In this document: piece after piece, positions 1 to 6,232 of the stretch
Layout of the letters: each line of letters begins with the position of its first letter
Numbering within the stretch: the stretch's first letter is position 1
NCBI GenBank assembly: GCA_017380955.1
Contig: JAFOCZ010000009.1
Span: forward strand, 1 to 6,613
Length of the DNA stretch: 6,613 nucleotides
Origin: Alistipes sp.
Lineage (GTDB): Bacteria; Bacteroidota; Bacteroidia; Bacteroidales; Rikenellaceae
Direction of reading: 5' to 3'
Notes under the pieces: generated by a model
Database searches by the model: none
Told to the model about the DNA's origin: nothing
What the model saw: the letters and a program-made list of their open reading frames with translations, nothing else
Position numbers and translations under genes: made by a program

Positions 1-168
1 AAGTCTATGGTTATCGCCGAGGTTGACGAGCCTACTATGGAGTGCATCTGGAGTCAGGAGGTTGGCGCACCACGTGCTGCACAGGTTATCTACCACGATG
101 TTGAGCCACTTCAGACTGTAGCGTCAGACCTTGTAAAGGTTAAGGCGTTCCGCGAGGTTTATTTCTAA
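1..168 (+). CDS. C-terminal 55 residues of an unidentified protein (5' end outside the window)
   Basis: Frame 1 is open from the first base to a TAA at 166-168. The peptide begins KSMVIAEVDEPTMEC and ends with DLVKVKAFREVYF. It is a mixed, acidic, soluble-looking segment with no membrane span, cysteine cluster or repeat. Its codon use (many GAG, GTT and CGC codons) matches the neighbouring genes. An excellent intrinsic terminator lies 25 nt after the stop, which supports this being a genuine gene end. I do not recognise the family from so short a piece and give no function. The next gene, birA, faces it on the other strand, so the two transcription units converge here. Confidence 0.75.
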   Translation, partial: KSMVIAEVDEPTMECIWSQEVGAPRAAQVIYHDVEPLQTVASDLVKVKAFREVYF

Positions 169-193
169 GCGACAAAATCCTTAGGTCTAAAAG

Positions 194-232
194 AATGGGC
201 TACCTGACACACGTCGGGTAGCCCATTTTTTT
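194..232. terminator. Strong intrinsic terminator in a convergent gap, probably bidirectional
   Basis: The left arm AATGGGCTACC (194-204) pairs perfectly with GGTAGCCCATT (217-227). TGAC (205-208) continues the stem against GTCG (213-216) through one T-G wobble, leaving an ACAC loop (209-212). This makes a 15-bp stem with a 4-nt loop. A run of seven T (226-232) follows on the plus strand, as expected for factor-independent termination of the gene ending at 168. On the minus strand the stem is followed by ATTCTTTTAG, a weaker T-rich tail, so it may also end birA transcripts arriving from the right. Confidence 0.93.
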
Positions 233-248
233 ACTCTATGTGAGGGTG

Positions 249-968
249 TTATCGCAGTACGAACTCCACCTCCTTGAAGGCATATTCGCGGATTATGCCA
301 TCCTCGTGCTCGAGGCGCAACTCTCCCGAGGGGCGCACACCGCGTATCGTAGCACGAAAGCGCTCACCGCTGGGGTAGGCGTAGGTATGCTGCTCGCCCA
401 AGTGATACATAGTGGCGATATATTGTGCCTCGATAGCCTCTTTGTTGCCCTGTTCCAGGAGTGCGTAGTAGCGCTGTAGTGTGGTGGCGAAGTTGCGGAG
501 GACCTCCTCGCGGTCAAAGGATGCGTTGCGCTCTAAAGCCATAGATGTAGGGTTGGGGATATCATCGGGGAATGTGCGTTGGTTGATGTTCAGCCCTATG
601 CCCACTATGGTTCGCGCTATGCAGTCACCTGATAGTGAGTGCTCTATGAGCACGCCCGAAATCTTGTTATCCTTGGCGTATATGTCGTTAGTCCACTTTA
701 TGCGGCAGGTGATGTCGTAGTGCGCGAGGGTCTCGACAAGGGCGAGCGCCACAACCTCCGAGAGTAGGAACTGCTCTACGATAGGTAGGAATCGAGGCTC
801 TAACACCACCGAGAAGGTGATGTTCTCACCCTCGGTGCTATGCCACGAGTGTCCGCGCTGACCACGCCCCTTGGTCTGATGTTCTGCCCATATAATATCC
901 ATATGCCCATACTGTGGCTCGTGGGCAAGGTCGTTTGTCGATGTTGTGCAATCTATGTGATGAATCAT
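249..968 (-). CDS. birA: Biotin--[acetyl-CoA-carboxylase] ligase (BirA, short monofunctional form)
   Basis: This cytoplasmic enzyme activates biotin with ATP to biotinyl-5'-AMP and transfers it to a lysine on the biotin carrier domain of carboxylases. The 239 residues show the family signatures in order: the substrate segment with STND (10-13), the biotinyl-AMP loop KGRGQRGHSW (33-42), KWTND (91-95; family consensus KWPND), NKISGVLIE (101-109) with the conserved catalytic-site lysine, and GIGLNIN (123-129). A small SH3-like C-terminal domain follows at about 190-239. There is no N-terminal helix-turn-helix, so it cannot be an E. coli-type biotin repressor. The start at 968 is chosen because the biotin-binding fold normally begins with a strand followed by the xxSTND segment. 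AGAAG lies about 11 nt upstream of it, and a TAccTTTG box lies at 1008-1001. The gene is divergent from the cyclotransferase gene and convergent with the gene at 1-168. Confidence 0.96.
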   Translation of the reverse strand: MIHHIDCTTSTNDLAHEPQYGHMDIIWAEHQTKGRGQRGHSWHSTEGENITFSVVLEPRFLPIVEQFLLSEVVALALVETLAHYDITCRIKWTNDIYAKDNKISGVLIEHSLSGDCIARTIVGIGLNINQRTFPDDIPNPTSMALERNASFDREEVLRNFATTLQRYYALLEQGNKEAIEAQYIATMYHLGEQHTYAYPSGERFRATIRGVRPSGELRLEHEDGIIREYAFKEVEFVLR

Positions 969-1000
969 ATTTGTACTCTTCTAAATGTCAATTCTTTGCC

Positions 1001-1008
1001 CAAAGGTA
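1001..1008 (-). promoter_or_regulatory. Probable birA promoter, Bacteroidota -7 box TACCTTTG
   Basis: Read on the minus strand, 1008-1001 is TACCTTTG, a full match to the Bacteroidota primary-sigma -7 consensus TAnnTTTG. It would place the start of transcription near 997-995, giving a leader of about 28 nt before the birA ATG at 968. No clear TTTG-type -33 element is seen 19-21 nt further upstream. The box also forms half of a small inverted repeat, CTTTG-CC-CAAAG (994-1005). Confidence 0.6.
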
Positions 1009-1029
1009 TGAAAAATCCTCGAAAAAGAG

Positions 1030-1037
1030 TATCTTTG
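1030..1037 (+). promoter_or_regulatory. Probable promoter of the cyclotransferase gene, -7 box TATCTTTG
   Basis: TATCTTTG followed by C is a full match to TAnnTTTG. It predicts a transcription start near 1041-1043 and a short leader of about 18 nt before the ATG at 1060. The leader is AT-rich (TTATTTATAATATAGGT) and lacks a strong Shine-Dalgarno, which is usual in Bacteroidota. No good -33 element is visible. The position where one would lie (about 1006-1010) is occupied by the opposing birA -7 box. Confidence 0.62.
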
Positions 1038-1059
1038 CGAAGTTATTTATAATATAGGT

Positions 1060-1890
1060 ATGAGAAAGTTAAAACATATATCGGCTATATCGGCGTTGTG
1101 TGCTCTGTTGCTTGTTGCTTGCGGTGGTGTGCGCACCTCGGCACAGGGTAGCGACAAGGAGGCGAGCAATGCTAATAGCACACAGGTGACACTCGCAGAA
1201 CTCTATGACTTCCGTGTGGTTAAGGAGTATCCACACTCTACGAAGAGTTATACCCAGGGTCTCGAATATGTGGATGGTGTTATGTGGGAGGGCACAGGAC
1301 GTGAGGGACGCTCGCACCTCCAGCGCATAGACCTCACAACAGGTGCTGTGGACATCGTGGCATCGTTGCCTAAGGATGAGTTTGGCGAGGGTATCACACA
1401 CTTTCGTGGCGAGATTTACCAACTAACGTGGGAGTCGCATACGGCTCACGTCTACGATAGCAATGGTCGTCACCTCCGCGATGTGAAGTATCGTGGCGAG
1501 GGCTGGGGTATCACCACCGATGGCGAGAGACTCTATATGTCCGACGGAACGTCGACAATACGTGTTGTCAACCCCGAGAGTTTCGCTACGGATGCTTCGA
1601 TATGTGTGACGTTGGATGGTCAGCCGCTGAGCCTTCTTAATGAGTTGGAGTGGGTGGATGGTATGATATGGGCAAATGTATATCTTACCGATGCCATCGT
1701 GGAGATAGACCCCAAGACGGGCGTTGTGGTGGGATATGTAGATATGCCATCGCTTCGTGAGTTACTCATCAACAACCCCGAGGCAGAGGCCTTCAACGGC
1801 GTGGCGTATAACCCCGAGTCGGGACACTTCTACGTTACGGGTAAGGACTGGAACAAGATTTTTGAGGTAGAGATTATAAAGGGCAATTAG
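1060..1890 (+). CDS. Glutaminyl-peptide cyclotransferase, plant/bacterial beta-propeller type, predicted lipoprotein
   Basis: The enzyme family converts N-terminal glutamine of peptides and proteins to pyroglutamate with release of ammonia. The 276-residue product starts with a lipoprotein signal: basic MRKLKH, a hydrophobic stretch at 8-20, and lipobox LVAC ending at Cys21. A low-complexity linker to about residue 45 suggests membrane anchoring facing the periplasm. The rest matches the five-bladed-propeller glutamine cyclotransferase family (PF05096): YTQGL (64-68), WEGTG (76-80), FGEGIT (108-113), YQLTW (120-124), EGWGIT (147-152), LYMSDGT (158-164), LNELEW (193-198), IWANVY (203-208), a conserved EAFNGVAY (243-250) and VTGKDW (259-264). 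Its length is normal for the family and no signature is missing. It has its own promoter box at 1030 and appears monocistronic, since no gene follows for 137 nt. Export and lipidation are inferred from the signal alone. Confidence 0.94.
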   Translation: MRKLKHISAISALCALLLVACGGVRTSAQGSDKEASNANSTQVTLAELYDFRVVKEYPHSTKSYTQGLEYVDGVMWEGTGREGRSHLQRIDLTTGAVDIVASLPKDEFGEGITHFRGEIYQLTWESHTAHVYDSNGRHLRDVKYRGEGWGITTDGERLYMSDGTSTIRVVNPESFATDASICVTLDGQPLSLLNELEWVDGMIWANVYLTDAIVEIDPKTGVVVGYVDMPSLRELLINNPEAEAFNGVAYNPESGHFYVTGKDWNKIFEVEIIKGN

Positions 1891-1902
1891 GTGTTGCTTG
1901 AA

Positions 1903-1971
1903 TGGGGTAATATGAGTTAAGATGAGGTACTATGTGTCATATATTAACCCATAGAGACCCATATTAACCCA
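1903..1971. repeat. Cluster of three 11-12-bp motif copies (two direct, one inverted) in the spacer
   Basis: ATATTAACCCA occurs exactly at 1941-1951 and again at 1961-1971, a 20-nt period. The segment TGGGGTAATATG at 1903-1914 is the reverse complement of CATATTACCCCA, one mismatch from the second copy plus its preceding C (1960-1971). RNA could therefore fold 1903-1914 against 1960-1971 with one internal mismatch and a loop of about 45 nt. No T-run follows, so it is a poor intrinsic terminator. The copies could be operator half-sites, a weak 3'-end structure of the cyclotransferase mRNA, or chance. Confidence 0.45.
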
Positions 1972-1986
1972 GCGTCGCAGACACCA

Positions 1987-2025
1987 TACTTTTCACTTCT
2001 CACCTTTTACTTTTCACTTTTAAAG
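1987..2025 (-). repeat. Left heptamer tract (TGAAAAG-type units, minus-strand orientation)
   Basis: Read on the minus strand, this 39-nt tract begins CTTTAAAAG. It continues with four 7-nt units, TGAAAAG, TAAAAGG, TGAGAAG and TGAAAAG, and ends in TA. On the plus strand it is an almost pure pyrimidine stretch interrupted by TAC/CAC. It ends only 2 nt before the ATG of the homocysteine methyltransferase gene, so it would form most of that gene's untranslated leader if transcription starts upstream. It contains two TACTTTTC segments (1987-1994 and 2008-2015), one base off the TAnnTTTG -7 consensus. A sister tract in the opposite orientation lies at 6182-6219. Confidence 0.8.
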
Positions 2026-2027
2026 TT

Positions 2028-2924
2028 ATGGCAAATGTTAGAGAGCGCATAGGAGAGATTCTCCAGCGTCATATTATAGTTAAGGATTCGGCAATTGGAA
2101 CAACTCTTACGGGTGGTCGTCGTGATATTCTCCCGGAGATGGTTGCGGTGGATGATTATGAGCGTGTTGTGGCGATGTACGAGGCATCGATAAAGGCTGG
2201 TGCTACGCTTATCACCACAAACACCTTCCTCAGCGACCCGCTGTCGTTGGAGTCTTGCGGTGTGAGCCTCACAACCGAGGAGGTTGTGGCGCGAAGTATG
2301 GCAGCACTGCGCGAGGCTCGCGAGAGGTGCGATAAGGAGGTCTTCGTTATGGGATCTATAGGCCCTTCTACGCGAAATATCTCGCTTGCCATAGACCTCA
2401 CCGAGGAGCAGTTGCGAGAGTCGTATCGTCGTCTTATCGCAGCGTTGCATAACGAGGGCGTAGATATCTTCCTCATAGAGAGTATCACCGATGTTCGCAA
2501 TGCCGAGATTGCTGCGGAGGTATGCCGTGAGGTGTCGGCAGAGACACCTATAATCTTCTCGGCTACGTTGTCGAAGATTGGCGGTCTGCTATCTTCGGGA
2601 CGCTCCGTAGAGAAGTACGTCGAGGATGTGTCGAAGTTTGAGCCGCTGGCCATAGGCTTCAACTGCTCATATGGCGTTAAGAATGTGGTGGATAACATCG
2701 AGTTACTAACACGTTACACATCACTGCCTACATATGTAGCACCATCGGCGGGATTGCCCGATGCCAAGGGTAAGTATCCCGAGACTGCGAAGAAGCACAC
2801 CGAGACGCTGCGCACGGCGGCAGAGCGTGGATTGTTGAGCATCGTTGGTGGCTGCTGCGGCACAACGGCAGAGTATACAAAGGGCGTAGCGCAGATGGCA
2901 CGCCACTATAAACCTCGTAAGTAA
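2028..2924 (+). CDS. Stand-alone homocysteine S-methyltransferase domain protein (MetH N-terminal-module type)
   Basis: The family transfers a methyl group to the zinc-bound thiol of homocysteine to make methionine. The 298 residues form one TIM-barrel Hcy domain: D20-SAIGT (usual form DGAMGT), TNTF (64-67), GSIGPST (109-115), LIESITD (149-155), GFNCSYG (210-216) with Cys213, the PSAGLPD segment (239-245), and GGCCGTT (274-280) with Cys276 and Cys277. Cys213, Cys276 and Cys277 are the three expected zinc ligands with near-standard spacing. The pterin, cobalamin-binding and reactivation domains of a full MetH (about 1200 residues) are absent, and the next gene does not supply them. It could be one piece of a split methionine synthase, or an enzyme using S-methylmethionine, betaine or another donor; the PSAGLPD and KYPET region resembles MetH. 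It heads the cluster with the M20 and RNase R genes. The conserved DGA glycine is replaced by serine. Confidence 0.88.
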   Translation: MANVRERIGEILQRHIIVKDSAIGTTLTGGRRDILPEMVAVDDYERVVAMYEASIKAGATLITTNTFLSDPLSLESCGVSLTTEEVVARSMAALREARERCDKEVFVMGSIGPSTRNISLAIDLTEEQLRESYRRLIAALHNEGVDIFLIESITDVRNAEIAAEVCREVSAETPIIFSATLSKIGGLLSSGRSVEKYVEDVSKFEPLAIGFNCSYGVKNVVDNIELLTRYTSLPTYVAPSAGLPDAKGKYPETAKKHTETLRTAAERGLLSIVGGCCGTTAEYTKGVAQMARHYKPRK

Positions 2925-2930
2925 CAGAGT

Positions 2931-4037
2931 ATGACAAGTATAGAGTTTCGCCGTCACATACACCGACACCCCGAACTCTCGTTTCAGGAGTACAACACCC
3001 AGGCATTTATCCTCGAGGCTCTAAGGGCCGAAGGCATAGAGTGCAGGGTTGTGGCAGGCACAGGAGTGCTTGCGAAGATTGAGGGAGAGAGGGGTAACCT
3101 GAAACGTGCCGTGGTGTTGCGTGCTGATATAGATGCCCTGCCTATCGTGGAGCAGAACGCAGTGGAGTATTGCTCTGAGCGTGAGGGTGTTATGCACGCC
3201 TGTGGTCACGATATGCACGCTGCGATGTTGTATGGCGTGTTGTGCCGTTTTAAGCGTGAGCGTAACTTCGAGGGTACGCTCTTTGGCGTGTTCCAGCCTG
3301 GCGAGGAGGTAAACCCTGGTGGTGCGTCGAAGGTGTTGGCGGAGAATCCTTTTGAGGGTTATGATGTCGCTATGGTGATAGGTCAGCACGTCGATGCGCG
3401 TCTTAATATCGGCGAGGTGGGTATATGCCCCGGTGTGTTTATGGCCTCAAACGATGAGTTGCGCTTCTATGTCAGTGGTCGTGGTGGTCACGCTGCACGC
3501 CGTGCCGATATCGACGATACGGTATCTGCCATAGCCGATATGGTGGTGCGTACCACATCGCTAAATGGCCCCGACGCTGTGGTGTCGGTGGGAAAGATTG
3601 TTGCCGAGGGTGCTACGAATGTCATCCCTGCAGAGGCGTATGCCGAGGGTACTATGCGCACCTTCGACCGCGAGGAGCGAGAGCGTATATATGCGCTTCT
3701 GGATGCTAATGCCCGCGCTGTGGAGGAGAGGTATGGTGTGGCGTTGCGCGTAGATATAAGTCGCGGATATCCGTCGGTTACCAACGATGTTATGCTTGCC
3801 TATGAGGCTATGATCGTGGCATCGGATGAGGGTATCGTAGTCAGGGAGATGGGACGTATCCCTATGGCTGAGGATTTTGGCTACTACACCGAGCGTTACC
3901 CGGCGTTGTTCTATCGTCTGGGTGTAGGTGCGGAGTCGGGAGGCTCGCACACCGCGACATTCCTGCCCGATGAGCGAGCAATGGAGTATGGAGAGAGGAT
4001 GATGTGGCGTATGGCGCTGCATATCCTGAATAAGTAG
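2931..4037 (+). CDS. M20D-family metallo-amidohydrolase (N-acyl amino acid / hippurate hydrolase-like)
   Basis: Members are cytoplasmic dinuclear metal hydrolases that remove acyl groups from N-acyl amino acids, or cleave related amides such as hippurate, indole-acetyl amino acids or N-acetyl-diaminopimelate. The 368 residues carry RRHIHRHPELSFQE (7-20), ADIDALP (65-71), HACGHDMHAAM (89-99) with metal ligands Cys91 and His93, QPGEE (122-126) with catalytic Glu125 and ligand Glu126, GQHVD (151-155) with ligand His153, GGHAA (185-189) of the dimerisation domain, NVIP (230-233), GTMRTFD (240-246), AEDFGYY (313-319) and the final metal His340 in GGSHTATF. All expected catalytic residues are present. 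The N-terminus is short by roughly ten residues relative to many homologues, but the upstream stop and spacing support this ATG. It begins 6 nt after the methyltransferase stop and ends 5 nt before rnr, so it is probably co-transcribed. The substrate cannot be told from sequence. Confidence 0.93.
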   Translation: MTSIEFRRHIHRHPELSFQEYNTQAFILEALRAEGIECRVVAGTGVLAKIEGERGNLKRAVVLRADIDALPIVEQNAVEYCSEREGVMHACGHDMHAAMLYGVLCRFKRERNFEGTLFGVFQPGEEVNPGGASKVLAENPFEGYDVAMVIGQHVDARLNIGEVGICPGVFMASNDELRFYVSGRGGHAARRADIDDTVSAIADMVVRTTSLNGPDAVVSVGKIVAEGATNVIPAEAYAEGTMRTFDREERERIYALLDANARAVEERYGVALRVDISRGYPSVTNDVMLAYEAMIVASDEGIVVREMGRIPMAEDFGYYTERYPALFYRLGVGAESGGSHTATFLPDERAMEYGERMMWRMALHILNK

Positions 4038-4042
4038 AAGAG

Positions 4043-6187
4043 ATGGGAAAAAAGAAGAATAAGAGAGGTAACAACCGCGATGAGCGTGCTTCGTTTATCG
4101 TGGATATGTTCAGGGAGTTCCCCGATAATAAATTTTCGTTGAAGCATCTTGCCGCAGCGTCGGGAGGTGCTGACAGAGATGGTCGTACTATGACCTTTGC
4201 CATAGTGCGCCAACTCATTGAGGATGGCTTTGTAGAGGAGGTGGCACGCAGCAAATATCGCCTGTCACGCTCGGCAATGCCACGTTACCAGGGTGTTGTA
4301 ACAACCATAACACCTTCGGCGTTGTATGTCTCGGTGGAGGCTTTGGAGAGTGATGTATATGTGTCGCGCCGCAATGGTGGTGGCGCGTTGGATGGCGATA
4401 GTGTGGAGTTGGTTGTGGCACGTCGCTCAAGAGATGGAGAGTTGGAGGGTACTATCGTTGCCGTTACGGCACGCAGCACAAAGCCGTATGTCGGTACTGC
4501 ACAGGTCACCACAAACTCCATCTTTGTGACCCCCGACAGCCGTCGCCTCGCAACAGATATATACCTCGAGCGTAAGCGCTACCCAAAGGTTGAGGATGGA
4601 GATAAGGTGCTGGTGCGTGTTACGGATTGGACGGATGTAGACAGGTTGCCTACGGGCGAACTTGTCGAGATTCTCGGCAAGGCGGGAGAGAACGACACCG
4701 AGATGCACGCTATCTTGGCAGAGTTTGACCTTCCATATCGCTTCGAAGATGATGTGTTGCGCGCTGCGGAGCGCATCTCAGGCGAGATAACCAACGAGGA
4801 GGTGGCACGCCGTAGAGATATGCGAGACAGGGTAACCTTCACCATAGACCCTGCCGATGCCAAGGACTTTGATGATGCACTCTCTATTGTGGAGGTGAAG
4901 CAGGGTGTGTGGGAGATTGGTGTGCATATCGCTGATGTCACACACTACGTTACACCAGGCTCGGTTGTCGACAACGAGGCTTTGGAGCGTGCTACGTCGG
5001 TATACCTCGTAGACCGCACTGTGCCTATGTTGCCCGAGAGGCTGTGTAACGACCTCTGCTCGTTGCGTCCCAACGAGGATAAACTATGCTTCTCGGCGGT
5101 GTTTACTATGAACGAGAATGCCGAGATTCTGGAGGAGTGGTTTGGTCGCACGGTGATACACTCCGATCGCCGCTTCACATACGAGGAGGCGCAGGAGGTT
5201 ATCGAGACAGGTCTTGGCGACTACAACAGCGAGATTATAATACTTCACACCCTCGCGCAGCAGTTGCGCTCGGCACGTTTCAAGAGTGGCGCTATAGCCT
5301 TTGTGCGTGACGAGGTGCGCTTCCTTCTCGACGAGAAGGGACGTCCTACGGGTGTATATACCAAGGTGCAGAAGGAGGCTAACCAACTTATCGAGGAGTT
5401 TATGTTGCTTGCCAACCGCCGTGTTGCGGAGTTCTGCGCATATAGATTGTCGAATGGTCGCCGTGTGGCGCGCCCTATGGTCTTCCGTGTTCACGACGAG
5501 CCTTCGGAGGATAAGTTATCGCGCTTCAGGGAGTTTGCCCTGCGCTTTGGTCACTACTTCAAGGCGTCGAAGGGTCGTGCTGTGGCAAAGGAGATGAACA
5601 AACTCCTCACAACCATCGCTGGCAGTGCCGAGTCGAATGCCATCACCACACTTGCCGTGCGCAGTATGGCAAAGGCGGTATACACCACCGATAACATCGG
5701 ACACTACGGCTTGGCATTCCCATACTACACACACTTCACATCGCCTATCCGCCGCTACCCCGATATGATGGTACACCGCTTGTTAGCATCATACCTCGCT
5801 GGTGAGAAACGTGCGGATAAGACACTCCTCGAGGAGCAGTGCGTACACTCTACCGAGCGTGAGATTTTGGCGTCGGAGGCGGAGCGTGCAAGCATCAAGT
5901 ATAAGATGGCGGAGTTTATGAAGGACCACATCGGCGAGGAGTTCTCGGGTACGGTATCGGGAATGACCGAGTGGGGTATATATGTGGAGTTGGACGAGAC
6001 TCACGTCGAAGGTATGGCATTCCTGCGCGACATCGACGATAATGACTACTACCGCTTCGACGAGGCACGTTACGAGGTTGTAGGTCGCAACTCGGGCATC
6101 ACCCTCACACTCGGAAGCCCTGTGCGTGTGAAGGTTAAGCGTGTGGATATGAATCGCCGAACACTCGACTTCCAACTACTGCTTTAA
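4043..6187 (+). CDS. rnr: Ribonuclease R (RNB-family 3'-5' exoribonuclease)
   Basis: RNase R degrades RNA processively from the 3' end, including structured RNA, in mRNA decay, rRNA quality control and tmRNA-linked turnover. Domain order in the 714 residues: a basic start (MGKKKNKR), a winged-helix-like region at about 14-75, two cold-shock/OB domains at about 80-145 and 148-212, the RNB catalytic domain at about 258-585, and an S1 domain at about 630-712. The metal centre TIDPADAKDFDDA gives Asp269, Asp275, Asp277 and Asp278, equivalent to E. coli RNase R D272, D278, D280 and D281. GVHIADVTHYV (293-303) and HFTSPIRRYPD (564-574) are also typical. The protein stops directly after S1 and lacks the long lysine-rich tail of the E. 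coli enzyme (813 residues), usual for Bacteroidota as I recall. GAAGAG just before the ATG is a fair ribosome-binding site. RNase II is excluded by the N-terminal winged helix and overall length. Confidence 0.97.
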   Translation: MGKKKNKRGNNRDERASFIVDMFREFPDNKFSLKHLAAASGGADRDGRTMTFAIVRQLIEDGFVEEVARSKYRLSRSAMPRYQGVVTTITPSALYVSVEALESDVYVSRRNGGGALDGDSVELVVARRSRDGELEGTIVAVTARSTKPYVGTAQVTTNSIFVTPDSRRLATDIYLERKRYPKVEDGDKVLVRVTDWTDVDRLPTGELVEILGKAGENDTEMHAILAEFDLPYRFEDDVLRAAERISGEITNEEVARRRDMRDRVTFTIDPADAKDFDDALSIVEVKQGVWEIGVHIADVTHYVTPGSVVDNEALERATSVYLVDRTVPMLPERLCNDLCSLRPNEDKLCFSAVFTMNENAEILEEWFGRTVIHSDRRFTYEEAQEVIETGLGDYNSEIIILHTLAQQLRSARFKSGAIAFVRDEVRFLLDEKGRPTGVYTKVQKEANQLIEEFMLLANRRVAEFCAYRLSNGRRVARPMVFRVHDEPSEDKLSRFREFALRFGHYFKASKGRAVAKEMNKLLTTIAGSAESNAITTLAVRSMAKAVYTTDNIGHYGLAFPYYTHFTSPIRRYPDMMVHRLLASYLAGEKRADKTLLEEQCVHSTEREILASEAERASIKYKMAEFMKDHIGEEFSGTVSGMTEWGIYVELDETHVEGMAFLRDIDDNDYYRFDEARYEVVGRNSGITLTLGSPVRVKVKRVDMNRRTLDFQLLL

Positions 6188-6219
6188 GGTGAAAAGTGAG
6201 AAGTGAAAGGTGAAAAGTA
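6182..6219 (+). repeat. Right heptamer tract (TGAAAAG-type units, plus-strand orientation)
   Basis: The tract begins CTTTAAGG and continues with units TGAAAAG, TGAGAAG, TGAAAGG and TGAAAAG, ending TA. Its first bases CTTTAA include the last codon and stop of rnr, so the array starts exactly at the gene end. It has the same CTTTAA head, four-unit length and TGAAAAGTA tail as the tract at 1987-2025, but in opposite orientation and with the inner variant units in a different order. The longest exact shared run I find is GTGAGAAGTGAAA (13 nt). Heptamer arrays of this type are, from memory, frequent between genes in Bacteroidota. Confidence 0.8.
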
Positions 6220-6232
6220 GGGTATATATTTA

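Noticed and set aside
240..720. Plus-strand open frames overlapping birA (240-479 and 481-720)
   Set aside because: They lie antisense to a well-supported birA, have no family-like motifs, and the first begins inside the terminator/gene-end region.
1987..2025. TACTTTTC boxes in the left heptamer tract as a promoter for the cluster
   Set aside because: They miss the final G of TAnnTTTG, have no -33 partner, and arise from the repeat unit itself; mentioned only as weak candidates.
1891..2027. Possible SAM or cobalamin riboswitch before the homocysteine methyltransferase gene
   Set aside because: The 137-nt spacer shows no B12-box-like sequence and no recognisable SAM aptamer core or expression-platform hairpin; only short repeats and the pyrimidine heptamer tract are present.
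3021..4254. Several minus-strand open frames opposite the M20 and rnr genes
   Set aside because: They are products of the GAG/CGT-rich codon use of the sense genes; the peptides are low-complexity, rich in Arg/Ser/His, with no recognisable domain or start context.
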